Source: Brachyspira pilosicoli
GTDB taxonomy: Bacteria > Spirochaetota > Brachyspiria > Brachyspirales > Brachyspiraceae
DNA length: 64,000 bases
Direction of reading: 5' to 3'
Assembly: GCF_036997485.1 (NCBI RefSeq)
Contig: NZ_JAWLPU010000002.1
Coordinates: 529,350 to 593,349, forward strand
Shown piece after piece: positions 54,316-63,571 of the stretch; within the stretch, counting starts at the first letter, position 1; each line of letters starts with the position of its first letter. The notes under the pieces were generated by a model that saw only the letters and a list, made by a program, of their open reading frames with translations, had not been told where the DNA came from and ran no database searches. Position numbers and translations under genes: made by a program.

Positions 54316-55761
54316 TTATATATATTTAGATAATCTGTATAAAATATTTTTTTTACCCAAAAGCTCACATATATGAGACAACTCAGTTCCAGCACTGCTT
54401 CCTGTTATAACATATCTTATAGGGTGATACAAATTAGGACCTTTAAGCCCTGTTTCTTTTTGAGCTTGTTTTATTAAATCTTTCATATATTGGTCAGTTA
54501 TTTCATCAGCATTTTCTATATTAGTTTTAATAAACTGAAGAAGCCTTTTACTTTCTTCTTTATTTACAATCTCTTTCATCTCATCTGTAAGTTCAAAATC
54601 ATTCTCAAAAAATACAGGAACATATTTAACAATATCAGATAAAACAACACAATTATGTCTTATTACAGATATAAGTTTTTTAGCCCAAGCATGTTCTGCT
54701 TCTGTATAATTTTCTTTTAAGAAGCCGCCTTGTATAAGATAAGGCAAAAATAATTCAGTAGCCTCGTCCAAACTAAGATTTTTAATATGCCAAGCATTTA
54801 AATGTCTTAATTTAGCAGTATCAAATATAGCAGGACTTTTAGAAAATCTATCTAAAGTAAAAGCCTTAATCATATCTTCATCATTCATATTTTCCATAGC
54901 TTCAGGGTGAGTCCAACCAAGTAAAGCAAGGAAGTTTCTCATAGCTTGAGGCAAGAATCCTTCATCTTTATATTCCATTAAAGTAGCAGCCCCATGTCTT
55001 TTTGATAATTTCTTTCTATCATTACCAAGTATTGAAGAAGTATGAGCAAACCTTGGAACTTGAGCTCCCAATGCCTCATAAATAAGTATCTGTTTTGGAG
55101 TATTAGATATATGGTCTTCTCCTCTTATAACATGCGAAATTTTCATAAGCATATCATCTATAACTACAGCATAATTGTAAGTAGGAAAACCATTCTCTCT
55201 GACAATTATAATGTCACCAATTTCATCGCTATTAGTTTTTACAACGCCCCTAACAAAATCTTCAAATACTATCTGCTGGTTTTTAGGCACTCTAAATCTT
55301 ATTTTAGCAGGCTCTCCATTAGCAACTCTTCTTTTAGCCTCTTCTAATGGGATATCCTTACATTTGCCGTCATAAATGATAGGCTGATTTAAAGTTTTTT
55401 GCATATTAGATTTTTTTTCTAACTCTTCAGAAGTACAAAAACAATAATATGCCTTACCCTCTTCCATAAGTTTTTCAGTGTATTTTTTATATATATCAAG
55501 TCTTTCAGACTGAAAATATGGACCATAGTTTCCGCCAATTTCTGGGCCCTCGTCCCAATCAATGCCAAGCCATTTTAATGATTTAATAGCCATATCAACA
55601 GCTTCTTTTGTGCTTCTCTCTTGGTCTGTATCTTCTATTCTTAAAATTAATTTTCCTTTTATAGATTTGGCATATAGCCAATTAAATAATGCCGTTCTTG
55701 CATTTCCTATATGTAAAAAACCTGTTGGAGATGGAGCAAAACGAACTCTAATATCTGACAT
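54316..55761 (-). CDS. gltX: Glutamyl-tRNA synthetase
   Basis: Class I aminoacyl-tRNA synthetase charging tRNA-Glu. 481 aa: RVRFAPSPTGFLHIGNARTALF with the HIGH-type motif (HIGN), and KLSKRHGA as the KMSKS-type motif. The C-terminal anticodon-binding domain runs to the end. Length is normal. Only one gltX is in the window, so whether it also charges tRNA-Gln cannot be judged. Confidence 0.97.
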   Translation of the reverse strand: MSDIRVRFAPSPTGFLHIGNARTALFNWLYAKSIKGKLILRIEDTDQERSTKEAVDMAIKSLKWLGIDWDEGPEIGGNYGPYFQSERLDIYKKYTEKLMEEGKAYYCFCTSEELEKKSNMQKTLNQPIIYDGKCKDIPLEEAKRRVANGEPAKIRFRVPKNQQIVFEDFVRGVVKTNSDEIGDIIIVRENGFPTYNYAVVIDDMLMKISHVIRGEDHISNTPKQILIYEALGAQVPRFAHTSSILGNDRKKLSKRHGAATLMEYKDEGFLPQAMRNFLALLGWTHPEAMENMNDEDMIKAFTLDRFSKSPAIFDTAKLRHLNAWHIKNLSLDEATELFLPYLIQGGFLKENYTEAEHAWAKKLISVIRHNCVVLSDIVKYVPVFFENDFELTDEMKEIVNKEESKRLLQFIKTNIENADEITDQYMKDLIKQAQKETGLKGPNLYHPIRYVITGSSAGTELSHICELLGKKNILYRLSKYI

Positions 55762-55956
55762 AAAAAAATATCCTCTTCATTACTATTAACTTGAGTTATT
55801 ATACAATAAAAAAAATAAATATCAATTAATAATATTATAAATTTATCCTTATAAAATACATAAAAAATAGATAAAAATAACTAGTATTATATATAAATTT
55901 TATATTGAAAAATAGAATAATATATTATATAATTGTTTTCATATTTGGAGATTTCA

Positions 55957-56529
55957 ATGGCAAGCATAGAAAGAGAAAAAGCTATAGAATTGTTTAAAAA
56001 ATACAACAAAGAACCATCTCTATTTAAACATGCCCTATCCGTTGAGGCTGTAATGAGATATTTTGCTGATAAATATAATGAAGATGCTGAAGAATGGGCA
56101 ATGGTTGGATTTTTGCATGATATGGATTATGAAATGTTTCCTAATGAGCATTGTATAAAAGTAAAAGAGATATTAGAAGTAGAAGGTTTGCCAGAGAGTT
56201 TTATTAGAGCTATACAGAGCCATGGCTTTGGAATATGCACAGATATAGAGCCTATCACTAATATGGAAAAAACTTTATTTGCTGTAGATGAACTTGCAGG
56301 TTTTATTTTGGCTTGTGCCTTGGTGAGACCTTCAAAAAGTTTAGATGATATGGAAGTAAAATCAGTTAAGAAAAAACTGAAAGATAAAGCTTTTGCTGCT
56401 AAAGTTGATAGGAATATCATAAATAATGGTGCTGAAAGACTTAATATACCATTAGATGAATTAATAAAAGAGACTATAGAAGCTTTAAAACCTATACAAG
56501 AGAGTATAGGCTTACAAAAAATATCTTAA
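55957..56529 (+). CDS. HD-domain hydrolase
   Basis: 190 aa. HD motif in FLHDMDYEM, preceded by LFKHALSVEAVMRYFA and followed by the metal-binding IQSHGFGI and a conserved VDELAGFILA segment. This is the small HDIG-type metal-dependent phosphohydrolase group. Substrate unknown. GGAG six bases before the ATG at 55957 fixes the start; a frame extension to 55933 is unsupported. First of five closely spaced genes running to 58907. Confidence 0.88.
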   Translation: MASIEREKAIELFKKYNKEPSLFKHALSVEAVMRYFADKYNEDAEEWAMVGFLHDMDYEMFPNEHCIKVKEILEVEGLPESFIRAIQSHGFGICTDIEPITNMEKTLFAVDELAGFILACALVRPSKSLDDMEVKSVKKKLKDKAFAAKVDRNIINNGAERLNIPLDELIKETIEALKPIQESIGLQKIS

Positions 56530-56551
56530 AAATAATTTTTAGGTTTCCATT

Positions 56552-57193
56552 ATGAGTAAGGTTAAGATACTAACAATAGTAGATATGCAAAATGATTATA
56601 TGGAAGGCGGTCCTATGGCGGTTAATGGAGCAATTGGACTTATACCTGTAATTAATGACCTTATAAAAAATGGAGAATATGATGCTATAATAGCTACTCA
56701 AGATTGGCATCCATCAAATCATATATCTTTTGCTTCAACTCATAACAAAGAACCTTTTTCTAAAATAAGGGTAATGGACCAAGAAACTGGCGATGAAGAA
56801 ATTTTAACACTTTGGCCTCGTCATTGTGTTGCTAGAACGTTTGGCTCTGCTATTGTTGATGAATTAAAAAAGAAGAAAGAGTATATTTATGTTCAAAAGG
56901 GTGTTGATGCTGATGATGAGGGGGTATCTGGATTTTCTTATATGCATAAGGATTTTATAGATGCTGCAAGGGAAAACAAAGAAGTATTGATACTGGATTT
57001 TGTGGGGGTGGCTTTAGACTATGCCGTTTATTATACTGCAAGAGATACTGCTGAATATGTAAATTCTATTAATGCAGAATATTTAGTTAGTGTGAATGTT
57101 TTAGAATATGCATCGGCTGCAATGAATCCTGATAAAATATATGAACTATATTCTAATGTAAAAAATATTAATCTCAAAAAGGTTCATCTGTGA
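56552..57193 (+). CDS. Isochorismatase-fold nicotinamidase homologue without catalytic cysteine
   Basis: 213 aa. PncA-like: IVDMQNDYMEGG with D11, metal ligands D51 and H53 (QDWHPSNH) and H91 (LWPRHCV), K116 in VQKGVD. Nicotinamidases then have a nucleophile Cys in a VGxAxDYCV motif, but here the motif reads VGVALDYAVYY, with Ala158 (GCC). The Asp-Lys pair and metal site are intact. It cannot perform the usual thioester chemistry, so it is either inactive or does something else. Its stop overlaps the GTG of the next gene. Confidence 0.85.
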   Translation: MSKVKILTIVDMQNDYMEGGPMAVNGAIGLIPVINDLIKNGEYDAIIATQDWHPSNHISFASTHNKEPFSKIRVMDQETGDEEILTLWPRHCVARTFGSAIVDELKKKKEYIYVQKGVDADDEGVSGFSYMHKDFIDAARENKEVLILDFVGVALDYAVYYTARDTAEYVNSINAEYLVSVNVLEYASAAMNPDKIYELYSNVKNINLKKVHL

Positions 57194-57711
57194 ATATTAT
57201 AAGACTTGAAAATAGTCATATTGATGATAAAGTTTTTTTGTATAAAAGCCCTATTGGAAACTTATATTTAACTCATTATAAAGATTACATAACTTCTATT
57301 TCTTTTACAAACAACTATAAAGTATGCGCTGATAAAGAACCAGAAATTATAAAAGAAACCAAAAAACAGTTAGATGAATATTTTGAGTTAAAAAGAAGAA
57401 TATTTGATATACCAATTGCAGTATACGGAAGCGATTTTCAATATAAAGTATGGATTGAGACTTATAAAATTCCTTTTGGAGAAACAGAAACATACTCCAA
57501 TATAGCAAAAAAAATATCTAACAGTTCCGGCAGTATTTTTAGAGCAGTTGGAAGTGCTGAGGGAAAAAACAAAATACCAATTATAATACCATGCCACAGA
57601 ATTGTTTCTAAAGATTTGAAATTAACAGGATATGCGGGCGGAATAGAAAAAAAGGAATATTTACTTAAACTTGAAGGTTTTAAGATAAATAATTTAAAAA
57701 TAATAAAATGA
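57190..57711 (+). CDS. ogt: Methylated-DNA--protein-cysteine methyltransferase
   Basis: DNA repair protein that takes the methyl group from O6-methylguanine onto its own cysteine. 173 aa: FQYKVWIETYKIPFGETETYSNIAKKIS and the acceptor motif IIIPCHRIV with C135, then GYAGGIEKKEYLLKLEG. Start is GTG, overlapping the preceding TGA by four bases; the stop in turn overlaps the next ATG. Ogt/MGMT type without an Ada regulatory domain. Confidence 0.94.
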   Translation: MNIIRLENSHIDDKVFLYKSPIGNLYLTHYKDYITSISFTNNYKVCADKEPEIIKETKKQLDEYFELKRRIFDIPIAVYGSDFQYKVWIETYKIPFGETETYSNIAKKISNSSGSIFRAVGSAEGKNKIPIIIPCHRIVSKDLKLTGYAGGIEKKEYLLKLEGFKINNLKIIK

Positions 57712-58262
57712 TAAAAAAAAGTTATAATACAAGCAGATTACTTTTAGTGCAGCCTAATCTTGAAATGGCTAATTCTATTTTTGATTTTTATCATAGAAAT
57801 AAAGATTTTTTTAGAGAGTTTGACCCTTATCGGCCTGATATATTCTATAAACTTAATACACATAAAAATATTATAAAAAAAGAAATAGATGATACAAAAA
57901 ATTCAAGAATGCTTAAATTTTATCTATTCAAAATAGAAGACAGAAAAAAAATAATAGGAATGATTAGTTTCGCAAATATAGTAAAGGGCTCTTTTTTATC
58001 TTGCACTGTTGGATATAAATTGGATAAAGATGAAACAAAAAAAGGATATATGACAGAAGCATTAAAATATGCAATAGATATAGTATTTAAAGAATTAAAA
58101 CTTCACAGAATAGAAGCAAATATTATGCCGCACAACAAACCATCATTAGATTTAGCAAGAAGATTAGGTTTTGAATATGAAGGACTCGCAAAAAAATATT
58201 TAAAAATCAATGATAAATGGGAAGACCATATACACATGACTATATTAAATAATGATATTTAA
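57708..58262 (+). CDS. GNAT acetyltransferase, RimJ/RimL type
   Basis: 184 aa. Acetyl-CoA-dependent N-acetyltransferase: FFREFDPY, KIIGMISFANIV, VGYKLDKDETKKGYMTEALKYAIDIVF (CoA-binding region), LHRIEANIMPHNKPSLDLARRLGFEYEGLAKKYLKI, closest to the RimJ group acting on ribosomal protein N-termini or similar amines. ATG overlaps the ogt stop (ATGA). Substrate is not predictable. Confidence 0.88.
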   Translation: MIKKSYNTSRLLLVQPNLEMANSIFDFYHRNKDFFREFDPYRPDIFYKLNTHKNIIKKEIDDTKNSRMLKFYLFKIEDRKKIIGMISFANIVKGSFLSCTVGYKLDKDETKKGYMTEALKYAIDIVFKELKLHRIEANIMPHNKPSLDLARRLGFEYEGLAKKYLKINDKWEDHIHMTILNNDI

Positions 58263-58316
58263 AAAAATAACTATAGATAATTAATTACAGCACAAAAAAA
58301 CTTTATGGGTATTATA

Positions 58317-58907
58317 ATGAAAATAGTTTGCCTTGGAGATAGCACAACTTATGGCTATATGGTTAATAGAAAACAGGTTTGGACTTCTGTATTAAATACA
58401 AAATTTGAAGACTATAATATACAGTTTATAAACAAAGGCATAAACGGAGATACCATTTCTGGCATGTATTTACGTTTTAATAATGATGTTATTAATGAAA
58501 AGCCTAATACTCTAATACTTATGGGCGGAGTAAATGATATATTTCTTTTTAAGCCTTTAGAAAATATAAAACAAAGCTTTGTTGATATAATAAATGAATC
58601 TAAGAAAAACAATATAGACATAATAACATTTACCCCTATACCTTTTATAAAAGAAGATTTTACATTTTTTGAAGTCAGCAGCTTAGAGGAGATGTCAGAT
58701 ATATTAATGGAGTATGTTAATTTTATTAATTCATACACAAAAGAAAATGATGTAAAATGTATTGATGTTTATAATATGTTTATAAATGAAATATTGAAAG
58801 AGCATAAATATTATGATTTGTATTTTGACGGCGTTCATCTAAATAGCGAGGGGCATAATATTTTTGCATCTTATATATTTGAGAGATTAAAAGAGTATGT
58901 AAAGTAA
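58317..58907 (+). CDS. SGNH/GDSL-family hydrolase
   Basis: 196 aa. VCLGDSTTYGY with the nucleophile Ser in the block I GDS motif, block III GGVNDIF, and a final DGVHLNSEGH with the catalytic Asp and His. Cytosolic esterase/acyl hydrolase of the TAP-like type; no signal peptide. I use the second ATG (58317) since family proteins start with the first strand; the ATG at 58305 is possible. Neither has a strong ribosome site. Confidence 0.87.
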   Translation: MKIVCLGDSTTYGYMVNRKQVWTSVLNTKFEDYNIQFINKGINGDTISGMYLRFNNDVINEKPNTLILMGGVNDIFLFKPLENIKQSFVDIINESKKNNIDIITFTPIPFIKEDFTFFEVSSLEEMSDILMEYVNFINSYTKENDVKCIDVYNMFINEILKEHKYYDLYFDGVHLNSEGHNIFASYIFERLKEYVK

Positions 58908-58914
58908 AAGGATT

Positions 58915-58957
58915 CACTTTTATTCAGCTTTATAAAAAATAAAGCCAAATAAAAGTG
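58915..58957 (+). terminator. Hairpin after the SGNH hydrolase gene
   Basis: CACTTTTATT-CA-GCTTTAT / ATAAAGC-CA-AATAAAAGTG with a five-base loop, an extended imperfect stem just past the stop codon. The T run is poor on the plus side. Confidence 0.5.
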
Positions 58958-59081
58958 GGAGATTATTTATGAAAAATACTAATTATTAAAACATAACTTA
59001 TTAAAAAAAGTAAAATATTTTATAAAAATTTTCATAGAAATATAATTAATATTTATTTGTGGATATATTAAGATTTTAATG

Positions 59082-59087
59082 TATAAT
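59082..59087 (+). promoter_or_regulatory. -10 box abutting the 59095 start codon
   Basis: Perfect TATAAT at 59082-59087, seven bases before the ATG, with only a weak -35 (TTGTGG at 59057-59062, 19-base spacer). No ribosome site lies between, so the transcript may be leaderless. Confidence 0.45.
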
Positions 59088-59094
59088 AAGTATT

Positions 59095-60273
59095 ATGAAA
59101 GTAAAAATAATAGATACAGCTTATGGCGGATATGGCGTTGCTAAAGATGGAAAAATTATATTTGTAGCACATTCTGTTGAAGGCGATATAGTTGATATAT
59201 CCATAAAAAAAGAAAATAAAAACTTTTGCTATGCTAATATAAACAATATTATAGAGCCTTCAAAGCATAGAATAAAACCAAAATGTAAATATGCAGGTAT
59301 TTGCGGCGGATGTGTGTTTAATCATATTGAATATAATAAACAATTAGAAATAAAAAAAAGTATAGTATTAAACTCTATAAGAAACATTGAATATAATAAT
59401 AATATAAATATAATAAAATCACATAATGAACATTACAGACTCCGTGTAAACATGATAGCTCAAAACGGCAATATTGGCTTTTATAAATTCAATACTAATG
59501 AGTTTGTGAATATAGATGAATGCATAATATTAAAAGAAAAACTCTTTGATAAAATAAAAAATTTTTCCAAGAATAACAATATAACAGGAAACATTTATGC
59601 TATAGAAAGTAATAATTGCAAAACACTATCATTTGCTGACATTCTAAAACAAAATAAAAATATAGATACAAGCTATTTTGACGGAATAACTATAAAACAA
59701 AAAAAGAAATTAAAAACTTATGGCATAGATAAAACAAATTACAATACATGTTTTGGAGAGGTACCATTATCACATAAAAGCTTTTTTCAATCCAATCACT
59801 ATTTATTAGACGAGTTTCAGAAGAATGCAGTTAAATACTTTAATGAATATGACAAAAACATAGTTGAGCTTTATGCTGGAAGCGGATTTTTCACTGTTGC
59901 AATTAGAAACAAATTAGAAAGTTTAAATATTGATTACAAATTAATATCTTCAGAAATAAGCTCTGACTCTGTAAATATTGCAAAAGATATTATAAAAGAA
60001 GATGCAAGCGATACTCTAAAAAAAATAAATTATAATATAGATGCCTTATTTGTTGATCCTCCGCGTGACGGATTAGATAAAAAAGTGATAGAAAATATTA
60101 TTAGAATAAAACCCAAAAAAATTATATATATTTCTTGCAACCCTATGACATTTGCAAGAGATGTTAATTTATTAAAAGAATATTATCAATTAATAGATTT
60201 AAATATCATAGATATGTTTCCAGATACTTATCATATAGAACTTATTTCTTGTTTAAAACTAATAATAAAATAA
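59095..60273 (+). CDS. RNA uracil-5-methyltransferase (TrmA/RlmD family)
   Basis: Makes 5-methyluridine in tRNA or 23S rRNA using S-adenosylmethionine. 392 aa: short TRAM-like N-terminus (GGYGVAKDGKIIFV), iron-sulphur cysteines C64, C70, C73 (CKYAGICGGC) and C143, SAM site ELYAGSGFF at 258-266, DPPRDGL at 321-327, nucleophile C348 in YISCNP. Shorter than enteric RlmD (about 430 aa). Family assignment is firm; which uridine is modified is not known. Confidence 0.92.
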   Translation: MKVKIIDTAYGGYGVAKDGKIIFVAHSVEGDIVDISIKKENKNFCYANINNIIEPSKHRIKPKCKYAGICGGCVFNHIEYNKQLEIKKSIVLNSIRNIEYNNNINIIKSHNEHYRLRVNMIAQNGNIGFYKFNTNEFVNIDECIILKEKLFDKIKNFSKNNNITGNIYAIESNNCKTLSFADILKQNKNIDTSYFDGITIKQKKKLKTYGIDKTNYNTCFGEVPLSHKSFFQSNHYLLDEFQKNAVKYFNEYDKNIVELYAGSGFFTVAIRNKLESLNIDYKLISSEISSDSVNIAKDIIKEDASDTLKKINYNIDALFVDPPRDGLDKKVIENIIRIKPKKIIYISCNPMTFARDVNLLKEYYQLIDLNIIDMFPDTYHIELISCLKLIIK

Positions 60274-60331
60274 TTATATTGATATTAGCGTTAAAAAATA
60301 TATAATTCTGTTTTAGGAGTTATAAAAAATC

Positions 60332-61090
60332 ATGAAAATAATTTTTTTAGGTACTGGCACATCAGATGGTGTACCAATGATAGGATGCAAATGTAATGTT
60401 TGCAAGAGCAAAGATAAAAAAGACAAAAGAACAAGAGCATCTGTTTTAATACAGCATAAAAATAAAAACTACATAATAGATACTTCTTTAGATTTTAGAG
60501 AACAAATGCTTAGAGAAAAAATTGATAGCTTAGAAGCGGTATTCTATACTCATCATCATGCTGACCATTCTTCAGGAATAGTAGATTTGCGTTCATTAAA
60601 TTTTATAATGCATAAACATATAGATTGCTATGGTAATAAAGATACTATGGACGTATTAAAAGATAAATATGATTATATATTTAATCCCGTTCAGATAGGA
60701 GGCGGGATTCCTGATTTACAATTTCATATTATAGAAAATACTACTAAATTTGACGATATAACTGTAACTCCAATTCCTGTAAAACATGGTATATTAAACA
60801 TATTAGGCTATAGATTTAATAATTTTACATATATTACAGATGCAAGCTCTATAAGCAACGAAAGCTTGAAACTCATAGAAGGCAGTGAAATTTTAGTATT
60901 AAATGGATTAAGATATCGTCAGCATAGCACACATTTATCACTTCAGGAATCTGTTAATATAGCAGATACTATTAAAGCCAAAAAAACATTTTTCACACAC
61001 TTAACTCATGATGTTTTACATAAAAATTTGAAAAAAGAGCTCCCAAAAAATATGTATGGTGCTTATGATGGTCTAACTTTAGAAATATAA
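60332..61090 (+). CDS. MBL-fold metallo-hydrolase, PhnP-like
   Basis: 252 aa. LGTGTSDGVPMIGCKCNVC is the PhnP-like opening with C19, C21 and C24 (a structural zinc site), then THHHADHSSG (H74-H79) as the di-metal site, later HGILNILGYR and ITDASSISNES. PhnP hydrolyses cyclic ribosyl phosphates in phosphonate breakdown; relatives act on other phosphodiesters. No phn genes are nearby, so the substrate is open. TAGGAG precedes the ATG. Confidence 0.9.
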   Translation: MKIIFLGTGTSDGVPMIGCKCNVCKSKDKKDKRTRASVLIQHKNKNYIIDTSLDFREQMLREKIDSLEAVFYTHHHADHSSGIVDLRSLNFIMHKHIDCYGNKDTMDVLKDKYDYIFNPVQIGGGIPDLQFHIIENTTKFDDITVTPIPVKHGILNILGYRFNNFTYITDASSISNESLKLIEGSEILVLNGLRYRQHSTHLSLQESVNIADTIKAKKTFFTHLTHDVLHKNLKKELPKNMYGAYDGLTLEI

Positions 61091-61183
61091 TATGTTTTTT
61101 AATATTGATTATAAATATTAATCGTATATACTTATATGTATACGATTATGTATAAAAACATTTTATATAATTTGGAGGATATA

Positions 61184-62650
61184 ATGTTTGGTTATCTACA
61201 AAAAATAGGTAAATCCTTAATGGTACCTGTAGCCGTATTGCCGGCAGCTGCTATCCTTTTGGGTATTGGTTACTGGATAGACCCTAATGGTTGGGGCGGC
61301 GGAAGCCCAGTGGCAGCTTTCTTTATTAAAGCAGGCGGTTCTATTATAGATAATATGCCTATATTGTTTGCTGTTGGTGTTGCTTTTGGTATGTCTAAAG
61401 ACAGAAATGGTGCTGCTGCTTTAGCTGGATTAGTGGCATTTTTAGTTGTAACTACTCTTTTAGCTCCTGCTACTGTTGCTATGATTCAAAGTAAAGATGT
61501 TGCTAATGTAGCCCCAGGTTTTGCTAAAATTAATAACCAATTTATAGGTATACTTTGCGGTATTATAGCTGGCGGTTTATACAATAAGTTTTCTGAAGTA
61601 AAATTACCAGAATTCTTAGCATTCTTTAGCGGAAGAAGATTCGTACCGATAGTTACATCTGGTGTTATGATGATAGTATCATTCATATTAATGGTTGTAT
61701 GGCCTGCTATTTACGGCGGTTTAGTAACTTTTGGTGAAGCTATCATTAGTCTTGGTCCTATAGGTGCTGGTATTTATGGTTTCTTTAATAGACTTTTAAT
61801 TCCTGTTGGTTTACACCATGCTCTTAACTCAGTATTCTGGTTCGACGTTGCTGGTATTAATGATATACCTAATTTCTTAGGCGGTCAGGCTTCTATTGAT
61901 GCTGGTACTGCTATTATCGGACAAACTGGTATGTATCAAGCTGGTTTCTTCCCTATTATGATGTTTGGTCTTTTAGGAGCTTGTTTGGCTTTCATTAAAA
62001 ATGCTAAACCTGAAAATAGAAATAAAATTCGTTCTATAATGTTGGCTGCTGGTTTTGCTAGTTTCTTCACTGGCGTTACTGAGCCTATAGAGTTCTCATT
62101 CATGTTCGTTGCTCCTGTATTATATCTTATACACGCTATATTAACTGCTATATCTTTGATTATTGCTTCTAGCATGAAATGGATTGCTGGTTTTGGTTTC
62201 TCTGCTGGTTTAATAGACCTTGTTCTTTCTACAAGAAACCCTTTAGCTACTCAATGGTATATGCTAATTGTACAAGGTATAGTATTCTTCATACTTTATT
62301 TTGTTATTTTTAATTTTGCTATTCAGAAATTTAATCTTAAAACTCCTGGAAGAGAAGATGATGATACTGATGAAATAGAAGTTACTGTATCAAGCAGCAA
62401 AAATGCTTCTTATGCTGATAAAGCTTTATTACTTCTTCCTTTACTTGGCGGAATTGAAAATATAGTTGATATCGATAACTGTGCTACAAGATTAAGATTA
62501 GAAGTAAAAGACAATACTATAGTTAATGATGCTGAAATTAGAAAGCATTTCCCTGGCGTATTGAGACCTGGTAAAACTTCTGTACAAGTAATAGTAGGAA
62601 CAGATGTGCAATTTTTAGCAGATGAGTTTAAAAAGGTTGCTAAAAAATAA
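61184..62650 (+). CDS. nagE: PTS N-acetylglucosamine-type transporter, EIICB
   Basis: Phosphotransferase permease that takes up and phosphorylates a sugar. 488 aa. EIIC domain, about 1-400 (LMVPVAVLPAAAILLGIGYWIDP; DNMPILFAVGVAFGMSKDRNGAAALAG; RLLIPVGLHHALNSVFWFDVAG; TGVTEPIEFSFMFVAP), and EIIB, about 410-488, with phosphorylated Cys in DIDNCATRLRL. The EIIA domain is missing and must be supplied elsewhere. Closest to NagE; glucose-type substrates remain possible. Start at 61184 behind GGAGG; an in-frame extension to 61136 is not supported. Confidence 0.92.
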   Translation: MFGYLQKIGKSLMVPVAVLPAAAILLGIGYWIDPNGWGGGSPVAAFFIKAGGSIIDNMPILFAVGVAFGMSKDRNGAAALAGLVAFLVVTTLLAPATVAMIQSKDVANVAPGFAKINNQFIGILCGIIAGGLYNKFSEVKLPEFLAFFSGRRFVPIVTSGVMMIVSFILMVVWPAIYGGLVTFGEAIISLGPIGAGIYGFFNRLLIPVGLHHALNSVFWFDVAGINDIPNFLGGQASIDAGTAIIGQTGMYQAGFFPIMMFGLLGACLAFIKNAKPENRNKIRSIMLAAGFASFFTGVTEPIEFSFMFVAPVLYLIHAILTAISLIIASSMKWIAGFGFSAGLIDLVLSTRNPLATQWYMLIVQGIVFFILYFVIFNFAIQKFNLKTPGREDDDTDEIEVTVSSSKNASYADKALLLLPLLGGIENIVDIDNCATRLRLEVKDNTIVNDAEIRKHFPGVLRPGKTSVQVIVGTDVQFLADEFKKVAKK

Positions 62651-62668
62651 TTAATATATTCAAAAAAT

Positions 62669-62695
62669 AGGGCTTGTAAGATTTTTATAAGCCCT
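62669..62695 (+). terminator. Intrinsic terminator after nagE
   Basis: AGGGCTTGTAA / TTATAAGCCCT, 11-base arms with one G-U pair and a short T-rich loop, followed by T-containing sequence. Confidence 0.75.
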
Positions 62696-63440
62696 TTACT
62701 ATTTTTATTATATAACTTCTATATTTTTAATAGTTTTCTTATTTGTAATAGCTTAATCAATACAAAAATAATTTATATTGATTTTCTTACTTTCTACATA
62801 AAATGTTTTGTTTATATAATAATTTTAGAAGCGGAAAATATAAATGAAAAAGAATTACTAGTATCATATACAATGGATTATAAATACATATTAGAAAAAT
62901 ACACAAAAATTAATACTGTTTCCATTTTACATTTAAGAATTATATATCATAAAAATTTAGCAGAAATAAATCCTTAGAAACTTGGTGAAATTAATTAAAC
63001 ATACTAACAACCATTACTTACAAAAATATATTCGTATATTATAAAAAGTTATATATTATTATATTTAAAATTAGGTAAGTATTTTTGATATAAAATAAAT
63101 ATATGAACCTTCTTATATGAGCATTTTTATTTGTTATATTTATAAAAAAGTGCTGTAAAATAATATAATTATATAAAAAATAAGGCATTGAATTCAATAA
63201 ATAACTAAAAAAGTTAGAATAAAAGAACAAATTGAAGAAAATTTTAGTTTAAAAATGATAGTTACAATTTTATAATATAAAAAATATTATAAACAGTATT
63301 TTTTTTATTTAATTATATATCTATTTTAACTATATATTATATATTTTGGTTGTTTGAAACATATATATTTTTTAATTTATATGTTATCGGTTATAAATGT
63401 GAAATATTAATATAAAAAAGTAAAATTATATTTGTTAAAA
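62696..63440. other. Gene-free AT-rich region of about 750 bases
   Basis: No start codon with a ribosome site and a frame of useful length on either strand. A frame without a start codon, ending at the TAG at 62976-62978, reads ...LVSYTMDYKYILEKYTK..., protein-like but unmatched; it might be a decayed gene end. A weak palindrome lies near 63118-63157. Nothing else recognised. Confidence 0.5.
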
Positions 63441-63443
63441 AGC

Positions 63444-63472
63444 TTGACAATTGGCTAAAAACTTATTAAACT
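63444..63472 (+). promoter_or_regulatory. Promoter for the ABC ATPase gene
   Basis: Perfect TTGACA at 63444-63449, 17-base spacer, TAAACT at 63467-63472; leader of about 93 bases to the ATG at 63572. Confidence 0.6.
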
Positions 63473-63571
63473 TTAGAATATAAGTTTTTTATATTTAATT
63501 ATAGTAAATAATTTAATATTTCATAAAAAATATTAAAATAAAAAAATAAAAAAGCAAGGGGTTATAATATT

